Source: Sphingomonadales bacterium | GTDB taxonomy: Bacteria > Pseudomonadota > Alphaproteobacteria > Sphingomonadales > Sphingomonadaceae | Reading direction: 5' to 3' | NCBI GenBank assembly: GCA_027488785.1 | Contig: JAIYAY010000021.1 | Location: forward strand, 1 to 64,000 | Length of the DNA: 64,000 bases | In this document: positions 44,803 through 53,966 of the stretch, one piece after another | Numbering within the stretch: position 1 is the stretch's first letter | Layout: each line of letters starts with the position of its first letter | Notes under the pieces: generated by a model | What the model was told of the DNA's origin: nothing | The model's input: the letters and a program-made list of their open reading frames with translations, nothing else | The model's database searches: none | Program-made: the position numbers and the translations under genes

Positions 44803-46001
44803 CCAAAAATCCTCTTCACCCGTTCGAGGCCGCGCACCAAAGCCGCGACATCATCTTCGTCATTATAAATCCCAAAGCTTGCCCGCGCTGTGGCAGGCAC
44901 GCCCAAATGGTCCATCAACGGCTGAGCACAATGGTGGCCAGCACGAATGGCGACATTTTCCTCGTCCAATATCGTGCCGATGTCGTGCGGGTGCACGCCT
45001 TCCATTGAAAAAGAGACAATCCCCGCCGATTTTTCAGGGCCGTATAAAGTGATCGAATTGATTGATCGCAACGCATCACGCGCCTGCGCGGCTAACGCGC
45101 TTTCATGTGCGAATATTGCCTCTGGTCCAAAGCTATCGATGAAATCGATGGCGGCGTGCAGTCCTATCACTTCGATGATCATCGGCGTCCCAGCCTCAAA
45201 TCGTGATGGCGCAGGGGCATAGGTCGTCTTTTCAAACGCCACCCGGTCAATCATCGCGCCGCCGCCCTGATAGGGGGGCATCGCATTCAGCGTTTCGGCC
45301 TTCGCCCACAACACGCCAACGCCGGTCGGGCCATATAATTTATGCCCGGACATGACGTAAAAATCACAACCCAGTGCTGCCATATCCAGATGCATACGGG
45401 GCGCGGCCTGACAGCCGTCAAGCAGTAGCTTCGCGCCAACCGCATGTGTCGCATGCGCGGCACGCTTTGCGTCGAGCACCGAACCAAGCACGTTCGATAC
45501 ATGTGCGAGTGCCACCATCTTGTGCGCTGGTGTAAGATGGGCCTCTAACCAATCAAGGTCGATCTGTCCGTCCTCGGTCAAGGGACACACATCAATAAAC
45601 GCGCCAACCTTCTCGGCCACCATTTGCCATGGAACGATGTTGCTATGATGCTCTAACTGGCTCAGCATGATGCGGTCGCCGGCCTTCAGGTTGGCTGTAC
45701 CCCAGCTATGCGCAATGAGGTTAATGCCTTCCGTTGCACCTCGCACAAAGACAATTTCATCGGCCGAAGCCGCACCCATAAACCGCGCAACGCGGGTCCG
45801 TGTCGCTTCGAATGCAACAGTCATATTGGCCGACCGTGCATAGACGCCGCGATGGACAGTGGCGTAATCAATGCCGCCTGCCCGCATCATCGCGTCGAGC
45901 ACGACCTGAGGTTTTTGCGCTGACGCGGCAGTATCGAGATAATGCCAGTTGTTAGCGAGGCCCGGGAATTGGTCGCGAATGGATGAAGTGGATTTCAACA
46001 T
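44799..46001 (-). CDS. sufS: Cysteine desulfurase SufS
   Basis: SufS is a PLP enzyme that takes sulfur from cysteine for Fe-S assembly. The 400-residue class II (SufS-type) product has YLDTAASAQKP near the start, the PLP Lys in YVMSGHKLYGPTGVG and the persulfide Cys in RAGHHCAQPLMDHL. A SufE/SufU partner gene is not found in the operon or the window. A dispersed repeat lies between sufD and sufS (46011-46105), so the start is separated from sufD by 124 bases. Confidence 0.95.
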   Translation of the reverse strand: MLKSTSSIRDQFPGLANNWHYLDTAASAQKPQVVLDAMMRAGGIDYATVHRGVYARSANMTVAFEATRTRVARFMGAASADEIVFVRGATEGINLIAHSWGTANLKAGDRIMLSQLEHHSNIVPWQMVAEKVGAFIDVCPLTEDGQIDLDWLEAHLTPAHKMVALAHVSNVLGSVLDAKRAAHATHAVGAKLLLDGCQAAPRMHLDMAALGCDFYVMSGHKLYGPTGVGVLWAKAETLNAMPPYQGGGAMIDRVAFEKTTYAPAPSRFEAGTPMIIEVIGLHAAIDFIDSFGPEAIFAHESALAAQARDALRSINSITLYGPEKSAGIVSFSMEGVHPHDIGTILDEENVAIRAGHHCAQPLMDHLGVPATARASFGIYNDEDDVAALVRGLERVKRIFG

Positions 46002-46010
46002 ACCAAAACA

Positions 46011-46105
46011 CCGTCATGCTGAACTTGTTTCAGCATCCATCGTGCAGCCGAGACCAAAGGTACGAGAGGCAAAATAGACCCTGAAACAGGTTCAGGGTGA
46101 CGACG
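46011..46105. repeat. Dispersed inverted repeat between sufD and sufS
   Basis: The left arm begins CGTCATGCTGAACTTGTTTC and the right arm, read on the other strand, begins CGTCACCCTGAACCTGTTTC. Each arm is itself hairpin-like (CTGAAC...GTTTCAG). The spacer is about 40 bases. It fills almost the whole 124-base gap in an otherwise tightly overlapping operon. Related, more degraded copies lie at 13856-13936 and 22223-22251. Confidence 0.8.
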
Positions 46106-46125
46106 ATTAAGAGGGAGCAGTGCAC

Positions 46126-46854
46126 TCACACCAAATCTCCCAATTTCTTGAGCGCCGCCTCGGTCAGCATTTCTTCGTCAGCCGCGCCTTCAAACACGCC
46201 AGCGACAAAGGCCTGCAACATTAACTTCTTCGCATCCGCTGGCGATAGGCCGCGTGCTTGCAGATAGAATAGCCCCATCGGGTCCAGCTCGCCAATCGCA
46301 CAGCCATGTGCGCATTTAACGTCGTCGGCATAGATTTCGAGTTCGGGCTTCGCATTGGCGGTCGCGCTGCGGTCAAGCAAAATGGCCTTTACGGATTGCT
46401 CGCTGTCGGTCAGTTGCGCATCGCGCGCAACGGCAACCTTGCCCAAATATGTCCCGGTCGCGGTGTCAGCGAGGACCGAACGCACGATCTGTGACGATGT
46501 TGCGTTGGGTTCGGCATGGGTGACGGTGGTCACGATTTCGAGTGTTTGTTCACCGCCGCCAATCTGCACTGCGCCTAGTTTGAAATCCGCGCCATCATGC
46601 AACGTCACATTCAATTCAACGCGGCCGAAATCGCCGCCGATGTTAAGGATATGGACGGCGGCTGTTGCCGCCTTGCCAATCGCGATTTCAAGCTGATGAA
46701 TTGAGCCAGCGTCCTGAACAATTGTTCGAGCGAAATTGCCGCCTGCGGGCACGACGATGCTTTCAGGGGCGGGCAATGGCCACGCAGTCTCAACAGCGGC
46801 AATGTCGCTGTAGCGCCACGCTTCGTCGTGGCGGGTGGGCACGGGCACGTTCAA
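46126..46854 (-). CDS. sufD: Fe-S assembly scaffold subunit SufD
   Basis: SufD forms the SufBC2D scaffold complex with SufB and SufC. The 242-residue product is shorter than E. coli SufD but keeps the core: RHDEAWRYSDIAAVE at the start and EIYADDVKCAHGCAIGELD, then LFYLQARGLSPADAKKLML near the end. The conserved Cys and His (KCAHG) are present. It overlaps sufC by ATGA. Confidence 0.93.
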   Translation of the reverse strand: MNVPVPTRHDEAWRYSDIAAVETAWPLPAPESIVVPAGGNFARTIVQDAGSIHQLEIAIGKAATAAVHILNIGGDFGRVELNVTLHDGADFKLGAVQIGGGEQTLEIVTTVTHAEPNATSSQIVRSVLADTATGTYLGKVAVARDAQLTDSEQSVKAILLDRSATANAKPELEIYADDVKCAHGCAIGELDPMGLFYLQARGLSPADAKKLMLQAFVAGVFEGAADEEMLTEAALKKLGDLV

Positions 46855-47594
46855 GCAGCCAGTTCCTTATACCCGTCACGCTCCAACTCCAGCGCGAGTT
46901 CAGGTCCGCCGCTCCGCGTGATGCGGCCATCGGCGAGGACGTGGACAAAGTCCGGCTTCACATAATCGAGCAGCCGTTGATAATGGGTAATGAGCAACAC
47001 GGCTTTGTCCGGTTTGCGCATGATACGGTTGATGCCGTCGCCGACAATGCGCAATGCATCGATGTCGAGGCCGCTGTCGGTTTCATCGAGGATCGCGAGC
47101 GCGGGGTTGATGATGCCCATTTGAACCATTTCGTTGCGCTTCTTTTCACCACCCGAAAAGCCAACATTTACAGGGCGTTTGAGCATGTCCATATCCATGC
47201 TGAGCGCGCCCGCTTGCTCGCGCGCAACTTTCAGAAATTCGGCGCCAGATAATGCTGCTTCGCCGCGATATTTGCGCTGCGCATTCAATGCCTCGCGCAG
47301 AAACTGGACGTTTGATACGCCGGGAATTTCGACAGGATATTGAAAGCCCAAAAACAATCCAGCGGCGGCGCGCTCATGCGGCTCGAGTGCAAGCAAATCC
47401 TGCCCATTAAAAGTCACCGAGCCTTCAGTCACTTCATAACCGGGCCGCCCGCTGAGCACGTAACCCAAGGTCGATTTTCCAGCGCCATTCGGCCCCATAA
47501 TCGCATGGATCTCCCCAGAGTTGAGCGAGAGCGTGAGGCCCTTGAGAATAGGCTTGTCGCCGACATTGGCGTGGAGGTTAGTTATTTGGAGCAT
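46851..47594 (-). CDS. sufC: Fe-S assembly ATPase SufC
   Basis: SufC is the ABC-type ATPase of the SufBCD complex. The 247-residue product has Walker A GPNGAGKST, the Q-loop FLGFQYPVEIPGV, the signature FSGGEKKRNE, Walker B LAILDETDSGLD and the H-loop LLITHYQ. Its start overlaps the small exported gene upstream by 17 bases, so it is translated from within that message. Confidence 0.95.
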   Translation of the reverse strand: MLQITNLHANVGDKPILKGLTLSLNSGEIHAIMGPNGAGKSTLGYVLSGRPGYEVTEGSVTFNGQDLLALEPHERAAAGLFLGFQYPVEIPGVSNVQFLREALNAQRKYRGEAALSGAEFLKVAREQAGALSMDMDMLKRPVNVGFSGGEKKRNEMVQMGIINPALAILDETDSGLDIDALRIVGDGINRIMRKPDKAVLLITHYQRLLDYVKPDFVHVLADGRITRSGGPELALELERDGYKELAA

Positions 47595-47928
47595 TATTTT
47601 TTACCCGTCTTTCCGCCAAATCTCTCTGTCGTCGCATCATTTGTTCTTTTAAACATGGCGGCAGGAGGTTTCTGTTTCTTCGATTAAATTTGAATTGAGA
47701 GTTACAGGATCGCAGAGCATCGCAGAGCATCGGATCGAGTTCTTGGTCACCGCTCGACTGAGTAATTGTGCAGCTTGCAATTCCGCCGTTTTTGTTAACT
47801 GACAATGTGTATTTGATGATCTCCAGCTTTTTGCCGATTACAACAATCTCTTCGTCAACTGCTGAGAGGGGCAATGTAGAGCTGGATCCAAGCGCTACTG
47901 CCAGTACTAAGGCGGAAGCGATGCTCAC
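47578..47928 (-). CDS. Small exported TonB-C-like protein inside the suf operon
   Basis: This 116-residue protein of uncertain function starts with a hydrophobic signal-like stretch ([20 protein letters not shown]). The centre, [20 protein letters not shown] followed by LCDALRSC, resembles the TonB C-terminal fold, with Cys residues often seen in such small sphingomonad proteins. The tail is basic. Start GTG 47928 overlaps the sufB stop (GTGA) and has AGAGGGG upstream; the end overlaps sufC by 17 bases. It is therefore clearly in the operon, although SUF proteins act in the cytoplasm. A recent insertion that left the operon intact is as likely as a role in iron uptake. Confidence 0.6.
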   Translation of the reverse strand: MSIASALVLAVALGSSSTLPLSAVDEEIVVIGKKLEIIKYTLSVNKNGGIASCTITQSSGDQELDPMLCDALRSCNSQFKFNRRNRNLLPPCLKEQMMRRQRDLAERRVKNNAPNN

Positions 47929-49406
47929 CCGACCGACCCCTCTAAGCTAATTCCCAGCAGTTTCTGTGCCTCCACCGCAAATTCCATGGGCAGTTGCTGC
48001 AATACTTCCTTGGCAAAGCCGTTGACGATCAACGTTACAGCTTCTTCGGTGTTCAAGCCGCGGGCTTGCGCGTAGAACATTTGGTCGTCGCTGATCTTGC
48101 TCGTGGTCGCCTCATGTTCGATTTGCGCGCTTGGGTTGCGCACTTCGATATAGGGCACGGTATGCGCGCCGCATGAGCCGCCGAGTAGCAGTGAATCGCA
48201 CTGGGTGAAGTTACGCACGCCTTCGGCGTTTGGTGCGACGCGGACGAGGCCGCGATAGGTGTTGTTGCTGTGTCCGGCGCTGATGCCCTTGCTGACGATG
48301 GTCGAGCGGCTGCCTTTGCCATTGTGGATCATCTTCGTGCCGGTGTCGGCTTGCTGATAATTGTTGGTGACAGCAACGGAGTAAAATTCGCCCACGCTAT
48401 TCTCGCCATTCAAAACGCAGCTTGGATATTTCCACGTCACGGCGCTGCCGGTTTCGACCTGGGTCCAGCTCACCTTGCTGTTCCGGCCTTGGCACAACGC
48501 TCGCTTGGTGACGAAGTTATAGATGCCGCCCTTGCCCTCGGCATCGCCGGGGTACCAGTTTTGGACGGTCGAATACTTAATCTCGGCATCGTCGAGCGCG
48601 ACCAGTTCGACAACAGCAGCGTGCAGTTGGTTTTCATCGCGCATCGGCGCGGTGCAGCCTTCAAGATAGGATACGTAACTACCTTTGTCGGCGATAATTA
48701 ATGTGCGTTCAAACTGGCCGGTATTTTCAGCATTAATCCGGAAATAAGTGCTGAGCTCCATCGGGCAACGCACACCTTCGGGGATGTACACAAACGTCCC
48801 GTCGGAGAAGACCGCGCAGTTCAATGTCGCGAAATAATTGTCGTGCATCGGCACGATCTTGCCGAGCCATTTTTTGACCAGCTCCGGATATTCCTTAATC
48901 GCCTCCGATATGCTGCGGAAGATAACGCCAGAGCGCTCCAGCTCGGCGCGGAAAGTGGTGGCGACCGATACGCTATCAAACACGGCGTCTACCGCGACGC
49001 GGCGCGCGCCTTCGACCCCCGCCAGAACTTCTTGTTCGGCAATCGGAATGCCAAGCTTTTCATAAATGCGCAGGATTTCGGGATCAACTTCATCCAATGA
49101 GCCAAGCTTTGGCTTCGCCTTTGGTTCGGCATAATAATAAGCGTCCTGATAATCGATTGGCGGCACGTTAAGCTTGGCCCAATCTGGCGGCGTCATGGTT
49201 TTCCAGTTCGCAAACGCTTTCAATCGCCATTCAAGCATCCATGCAGGCTCATTCTTCTTGGCGGAAATAAACCGGACGGTATCCTCGGTAAGACCTTTAG
49301 GCGCAAAGTCGGTTTCGATGTCTGACGACCAGCCATGCTCATAATCAGCAACGCGATCTGCGGCATCCCAAGCGGCCTTATCCTTGATGTCCATATCATC
49401 GCTCAT
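47925..49406 (-). CDS. sufB: Fe-S assembly scaffold subunit SufB
   Basis: SufB is the main scaffold for Fe-S cluster building. The 493-residue product has [37 protein letters not shown], the [20 protein letters not shown]-like region (here [15 protein letters not shown]) and the C-terminal [11 protein letters not shown]-type segment ([17 protein letters not shown]). It is the first structural gene after the Rrf2 regulator, with an ATGA overlap. Confidence 0.96.
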   Translation of the reverse strand: MSDDMDIKDKAAWDAADRVADYEHGWSSDIETDFAPKGLTEDTVRFISAKKNEPAWMLEWRLKAFANWKTMTPPDWAKLNVPPIDYQDAYYYAEPKAKPKLGSLDEVDPEILRIYEKLGIPIAEQEVLAGVEGARRVAVDAVFDSVSVATTFRAELERSGVIFRSISEAIKEYPELVKKWLGKIVPMHDNYFATLNCAVFSDGTFVYIPEGVRCPMELSTYFRINAENTGQFERTLIIADKGSYVSYLEGCTAPMRDENQLHAAVVELVALDDAEIKYSTVQNWYPGDAEGKGGIYNFVTKRALCQGRNSKVSWTQVETGSAVTWKYPSCVLNGENSVGEFYSVAVTNNYQQADTGTKMIHNGKGSRSTIVSKGISAGHSNNTYRGLVRVAPNAEGVRNFTQCDSLLLGGSCGAHTVPYIEVRNPSAQIEHEATTSKISDDQMFYAQARGLNTEEAVTLIVNGFAKEVLQQLPMEFAVEAQKLLGISLEGSVG

Positions 49407-49816
49407 CGCGTTAATCCCGCCAAATTGATTTGCGCCAACGCACCGCGCACTGCATTATTCACCATTGGCCAGTGTGCCTGGACGTTGCAGCTGCCTTCCT
49501 TCACGCAATGCTGTCCCATCGCCTGTTTGTGCGAATCGCAACATGTCGTCAGCGCAATCGGACCTTCGACCGCTTCAATGATGTCGGCCATCGTGATCGC
49601 CGCTGCGGGACGGGCCAGCGTGATCCCGCCGCCCGTGCCGCGGGCCGACCGCAAAAGGCCCGCCTTTGTCAATATACTCACAAGTTTTTGCGTTGTCGGC
49701 AGCGCCAGGCCGGTTTCGGCGGCAAGATCAGTGGCCGACACGCGCGCAAAGCCACAGTGGCGCGAAGCTGCGCTCATGATTACCACTGCATAATCAGCCA
49801 TATTCGACAAACGCAT
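49403..49816 (-). CDS. Rrf2 family regulator of the suf operon
   Basis: Rrf2 proteins such as IscR and SufR sense Fe-S cluster status. The 137-residue product has the winged helix-turn-helix at about residues 1-65 ([20 protein letters not shown]) and [11 protein letters not shown], then the cluster-binding cysteines in [20 protein letters not shown] and SCNVQAH. It overlaps sufB by ATGA. A strong palindrome lies across its ribosome site (49824-49857), so it probably represses the operon, including itself, when clusters are sufficient. Whether it is closer to IscR or SufR is not certain. Confidence 0.9.
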   Translation of the reverse strand: MRLSNMADYAVVIMSAASRHCGFARVSATDLAAETGLALPTTQKLVSILTKAGLLRSARGTGGGITLARPAAAITMADIIEAVEGPIALTTCCDSHKQAMGQHCVKEGSCNVQAHWPMVNNAVRGALAQINLAGLTR

Positions 49817-49823
49817 CTTGCGT

Positions 49824-49857
49824 CCCCCTAATCAGATAAATTTACTCCGATTGGGGG
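49824..49857 (-). promoter_or_regulatory. Palindromic operator in front of the Rrf2-suf operon
   Basis: A 23-base core (49830-49852) with half-sites AATCAGA and its partner TCCGATT is symmetrical at most positions around an AAATTTA centre. It is flanked by CCCCC (49824-49828) and GGGGG (49853-49857). On the - strand, the AGGGGG ribosome site of the regulator forms part of one arm, so bound protein would block both transcription and translation. The layout fits self-regulation by an Rrf2 protein. Confidence 0.7.
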
Positions 49858-49983
49858 CAGATGGTCCCTTTATGAGTGGAAATCAAGCCAGAAAGGATTC
49901 AATATTGCGGAAATGCCCAATGCCGCATTGAGTGGAGATATCAGGCGTACCGACGCTGCAGATGCAGTAGCGCCTACATGTTT

Positions 49984-51486
49984 CTAATTGCATCGGCGGC
50001 TAACAACATAATCCTCTAATTTCTGCGCCTCTTCAGCATTGAAACGCAAACCTAGCTTACTGCGCCGCCACAATATATCCTCGGCGGATTGCGCCCATTC
50101 GTGATCAACGAGATAGTCCGCCTCAACCGCATAGAGGCCATGTCCAAAGTTCTTGCCCAAATCGGCAAGTGCGCTGACGTTTGATAATAAAGCACGGGTC
50201 TTTGTTCCGTAGCTCCGCACCCAACGGTGAACCAGTGCGGCGGGTAAATAGGCATGCTCCCGCTGAATATCCTGGGCGAGTCGATTGGCACCATCAATTG
50301 GGAAATCCCCACCTGGCAATGGTTGACGCAATGTCCAGCTTTCGCCTTTTAGAACAGCCAAGTGCTTCGAAAGCTGCTCGACCGCACTCTCAGCTAGATG
50401 CCGATAGGTTGTTATCTTGCCGCCAAAGACTGAGAGGATGGGCGCTGCGCCATCCGCATCGACATCCAGTTCGAAATGATATCCGCGTGATGCGGTTTCA
50501 GGTTTGCCTGTGCCATCGTCGACCAATGGCCGCACGCCGGCAAAGCTGTATAGCACATCGGCCGCTGTGATAGGTTGCGTGAAATAGGCCCCGGCTGACG
50601 CGCAGATATAATCAATCTCCTCTGCCGTCGCGTGAATGTCATCCAGCGAACCCTTATGATCAGCATCAGTCGTCCCGATCAGGGTAAAATCATCTTCATA
50701 CGGAATGGCGAAGAATATGCGTCCGTCGGGGTTTTGACAGAAATAGGCCTGCGGTGTGTCGAACATCTTGCGGACGACGATGTGTGATCCTCTAACTAAG
50801 CGAATTGTGCCACCTGATGGGCGGTCATGCCCACTTGTTCGTGCGAGCAAGTCCAGCACGGCTGGCCCCGCCGCATTGGCAACTGCGCGCGCCAAAACGG
50901 GTTCTTGTCCTGCAACCTCTATACGCCACAATCCATCGCGGCGCTCGAGATGGGTGACTTCGGATCGGGTGCGAATGTCTGCTGCATGTTCGGCGGCATC
51001 CATAACATTCAAAACGACCAGGCGTGCGTCATCGACCCAGCAGTCAGAATATTCAAAAGCCTTCACAAATTCGGGCCGAAGCGGCTTACCCGCAAGCTCG
51101 GTTTTCAAACGGACTGTCCGGGTTGCGGGCAACAGCTTTCGGCCACCAATATGGTCGTAAAGAAACAAACCAAGTCGCACCAGCCATGCAGGACGAATGC
51201 CCTTTTGATGCGGCAGAATGAAGCGCAGTGGCCAGATGATATGCGGCGCAATCGCCCAAAGGCGTTCGCGTTCAATTAGGGATTCGCGAACCAACGCAAA
51301 TTCATAATGTTCCAGATAGCGAAGCCCGCCATGGATAAGCTTCGTAGAGGCTGACGATGTACCCCGCGCCAAATCTCCGCGCTCAAGCAAAATGACTTTC
51401 GCGCCCCTGCCAGCGGCGTCCCGTGCGATGCCTGCGCCATTAATGCCGCCGCCTATCACGGCCAAATCATAGATTATCTGTTTCAT
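49984..51486 (-). CDS. glpD: Aerobic glycerol-3-phosphate dehydrogenase
   Basis: GlpD is a membrane-associated FAD enzyme that oxidises glycerol-3-phosphate to dihydroxyacetone phosphate and feeds the quinone pool. The 500-residue product has the FAD motif VIGGGINGAGIARDAAGRG, TSSASTKLIHGGLRYLEHYE and FAGVRPLVDDGT. ATG 51486 is set by the four-base overlap with the upstream YeiH gene stop. After the stop, a hairpin-like segment (about 49936-49980, centred on CTGCAGATGCAG) has no U-tract. No glpK, glpF or regulator is in view. Confidence 0.94.
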   Translation of the reverse strand: MKQIIYDLAVIGGGINGAGIARDAAGRGAKVILLERGDLARGTSSASTKLIHGGLRYLEHYEFALVRESLIERERLWAIAPHIIWPLRFILPHQKGIRPAWLVRLGLFLYDHIGGRKLLPATRTVRLKTELAGKPLRPEFVKAFEYSDCWVDDARLVVLNVMDAAEHAADIRTRSEVTHLERRDGLWRIEVAGQEPVLARAVANAAGPAVLDLLARTSGHDRPSGGTIRLVRGSHIVVRKMFDTPQAYFCQNPDGRIFFAIPYEDDFTLIGTTDADHKGSLDDIHATAEEIDYICASAGAYFTQPITAADVLYSFAGVRPLVDDGTGKPETASRGYHFELDVDADGAAPILSVFGGKITTYRHLAESAVEQLSKHLAVLKGESWTLRQPLPGGDFPIDGANRLAQDIQREHAYLPAALVHRWVRSYGTKTRALLSNVSALADLGKNFGHGLYAVEADYLVDHEWAQSAEDILWRRSKLGLRFNAEEAQKLEDYVVSRRCN

Positions 51487-52556
51487 AAAAACGCCCATGC
51501 AAATGCAGCTGCAGTGATAAAGGCGGTGAGGGTTGCTAGCATTACTGGAAGCAGCGCCCTCCACCCTTGAGTAAGCAACAGATCAAGTCGTGACCGCATA
51601 GCAGTGGCCGTCACCGCAAATAACAGCATCGCCTTGGAAGCGATCAGACCATATTCCGCCACCCAGTTGGGTGCCTCAATGACGGAATTTACGGCAACGG
51701 CAACAAAGAAAGCGACAATGAACCACGGCAGTTTAAGTTTGGAAACAAAGCTTTTGGAGCGTCCATCGGTCGATCCAATGGCCAGCCCGACAAGTGCAAC
51801 GGCTGGTGCAAGTAGCGCGACGCGGGACAGTTTTACGATAGTCGCCGTCTCACCCGCCGATTGGGAGAAGCTGTAGCCGCCCCCCAAAGATTGGGCGACA
51901 TCATGCACCGCAGCGCCCATCAAGAAGCCAGCTTGTTTGTCGGTGAAATCGAGCTGTGCAGCAATGAGCGGGTAGAAAGACATGGCTAAGGCGCTTGCTA
52001 AGGCCACACCAACGAGAATGAGTGTAAACTGCGTTTGATTCAGGCGCTCGCGACCGATGACGGCGTAAATTGCCAAGGCTGCGGATGCGCCGCAAATGGC
52101 GGTTGCGCCGCCAGCTAACCAGCCTGCGTAGCGGCTTTGCCCGCTAAGCCGCGCGCCTAAAAGTCCAGCCCCCATGACCAAAGACATGATGCCAATAAGC
52201 CCCAAAAATGTCAGCGCACCAAGCCCGCCAATTTGCATCGCGGTGACCTGTGTACCCAACAGTACGATGCCCCACCGCAAGCAAGTCGTTCCGCAGAAAT
52301 CAAGGCCCGGATGCACCTTTTGTTCTGCAGACACAAAATTGAGAGCAAGGCCAAGCAATAAACCCGCCAAGATGACGGGCATGCCATAATGTTCGGAAAA
52401 CCAAGTCGCAGCCGCAGCGGCAACACCGACGACCGCAAGTCCTGGAAATAGGGCGCTGATCACTAACCGTTTGGCGCGCACAGGATTATCCTCTGCGAGG
52501 TAGGTTTCGCCGTACAGGTCAGCGATGTAATTCGCGTTTATGTCTTGCGGTGTCAT
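51483..52556 (-). CDS. YeiH-type putative sulfate exporter family transporter
   Basis: This 357-residue inner-membrane protein of the PF03601 (YeiH) family has about ten hydrophobic segments, and the family markers GLDFCGTTCLRWGIVLLG, GGATAICGASAALAIYAVIG and MGAAVHDVAQSLGGGYSFS. The function is inferred for few members (sulfonate or sulfate export), so the label is tentative. ATG 52556 is preferred, with AGAAGG upstream; a longer reading to 52661 is not supported. Its stop overlaps glpD by four bases. Confidence 0.85.
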   Translation of the reverse strand: MTPQDINANYIADLYGETYLAEDNPVRAKRLVISALFPGLAVVGVAAAAATWFSEHYGMPVILAGLLLGLALNFVSAEQKVHPGLDFCGTTCLRWGIVLLGTQVTAMQIGGLGALTFLGLIGIMSLVMGAGLLGARLSGQSRYAGWLAGGATAICGASAALAIYAVIGRERLNQTQFTLILVGVALASALAMSFYPLIAAQLDFTDKQAGFLMGAAVHDVAQSLGGGYSFSQSAGETATIVKLSRVALLAPAVALVGLAIGSTDGRSKSFVSKLKLPWFIVAFFVAVAVNSVIEAPNWVAEYGLIASKAMLLFAVTATAMRSRLDLLLTQGWRALLPVMLATLTAFITAAAFAWAFL

Positions 52557-52651
52557 ATGGCCTTCTATAGGCGAGTGGTCGAGGAGTTCCAGCATAAAGC
52601 GGGATGTGCAATCAACCAATTGGGGACAATGATGCCGTGGGGGCAAGCGAC

Positions 52652-53899
52652 ATGAAGCCAATTACGCCAACGCTGCGCTGGATCCTATTTGGGCTGCTGT
52701 GTGTCGCCGGTATTTTTAATGCCATGGACCGCCCCGTTATCGCGATCCTGAAGCCCGACATTTCGGCTGACCTCGGCTGGAGCGATACTGATTTTGCCAA
52801 CCTCGCTTTTGTTACGCAGGTCGCAGCAGCGCTTTCGTTCCTGTTCACGGGGTGGCTCGTTGATAAAATTGGCGTGCTGCGTTCAATGATTGCTGGTGTA
52901 ACGACTTGGAGCCTTGCGGCGATGGCGCATGGCTGGGCAGTTGCAGGCTGGCATGTGGTCGCTGCGCGCATTGGCCTTGGCGCGACCGAGGCCGTGCAGA
53001 CGCCGCTGACAATCAAGACTGTCGCCACGCTTTTTCCCCCGGACAAACGCTCGTTTGCCTTTGGTGTGGGCACGGCGATTGCCGGTATTGGCACCATCAC
53101 TATGCCGTTTTTCATCCCGGTGATTGCCGCTATCTGGGGATGGCGCGGCGCGCTCATCTTTGCCGGGATCGGCGGCTTTATAACATTGGCGATGTGGCTG
53201 TGGTTCGCGCGCGGGGTGCGGTTTGACGATAAGGCTGAAGACGCTAATCGCGATTTTGCAGACGACGGCGCTCCCTATGGCCCGATATTGATGGAACGGC
53301 GCACATGGGCAATTGTCATTGCTAAAATGTTGTCCGACGCGACTTGGTGGCTGATCAATTTCTGGCTACCAGATTTTTACCGCAAGGAATTTGGCCTCAC
53401 GACAGGCGAACTGGCGATTCCACTGGCGATTGCCTTTTTCGGGTCGGGAGCAGGCGCATTATTCGCAGGGTGGCTATCAACGCGACTTTTGGAGGCGGGA
53501 TGGAGCGTCAACCGCGTGCGCAAGACAATCATGTTCGGTTCCGCTGCGATTGTAGTGCCTTTGCCTTTCGTACTCACGCTGGACTCTTTCTGGCCCGTGG
53601 CGATCATGATGGGCGTGGTGATGGCAGGGCATCAAGGATTTTCGTTGTCGATATTCTCTATCATCACCGACGTCGTTCCGCGCGGCAAGGTTGGGCGCGT
53701 GACCGCTTTTGGCGCATTCATGGGCAATATGGGCGGCGCATTGATCCAGCTGGTGACAGGCGCCGTCTTGGCAGCGGGGCTGGGCTTCACACCTTTGTTT
53801 ATCTTTGCTGCGGCGTCTTATTTACTCGCCTTGGGCTGGCTGCATTGGCTGCTACCAAATATTCGGCGCGTTGAGAAAGCAGCAGCACCCGGCACATGA
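52652..53899 (+). CDS. MFS transporter
   Basis: This 415-residue major facilitator has twelve predicted hydrophobic segments. The first loop carries GWLVDKIGVLRSM, the MFS GxxxDxxGxR-type signature, and the second half repeats AGWLSTRLLEAGWSVNRVR. The AMDRPVIAILKPDISADLG start resembles the ACS (anion:cation symporter) subfamily, which takes organic acids or sugar acids. ATG 52652 with a G-rich site upstream is chosen over 52604. It is divergent from the YeiH gene. Confidence 0.85.
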   Translation: MKPITPTLRWILFGLLCVAGIFNAMDRPVIAILKPDISADLGWSDTDFANLAFVTQVAAALSFLFTGWLVDKIGVLRSMIAGVTTWSLAAMAHGWAVAGWHVVAARIGLGATEAVQTPLTIKTVATLFPPDKRSFAFGVGTAIAGIGTITMPFFIPVIAAIWGWRGALIFAGIGGFITLAMWLWFARGVRFDDKAEDANRDFADDGAPYGPILMERRTWAIVIAKMLSDATWWLINFWLPDFYRKEFGLTTGELAIPLAIAFFGSGAGALFAGWLSTRLLEAGWSVNRVRKTIMFGSAAIVVPLPFVLTLDSFWPVAIMMGVVMAGHQGFSLSIFSIITDVVPRGKVGRVTAFGAFMGNMGGALIQLVTGAVLAAGLGFTPLFIFAAASYLLALGWLHWLLPNIRRVEKAAAPGT

Positions 53900-53915
53900 T
53901 GGCTAGATCGGGACC

Positions 53916-53947
53916 CGTCATGTGGGGCATCAGAGCGCCACATGACG
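53916..53947. terminator. Hairpin between convergent MFS and glutaredoxin genes
   Basis: Perfect 10-bp arms CGTCATGTGG (53916-53925) and CCACATGACG (53938-53947) enclose a 12-base loop. There is no clear T-run on either side, so it may be a factor-assisted or bidirectional end point, or a small repeat. Confidence 0.4.
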
Positions 53948-53966
53948 TTCTAAGTCATCGTAAAGT

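Noticed and set aside
49936-49980. Terminator after glpD
   Set aside because: The CTGCAGATGCAG-centred fold lacks a U-tract and its outer stem is imperfect, so it was only mentioned in the gene entry.
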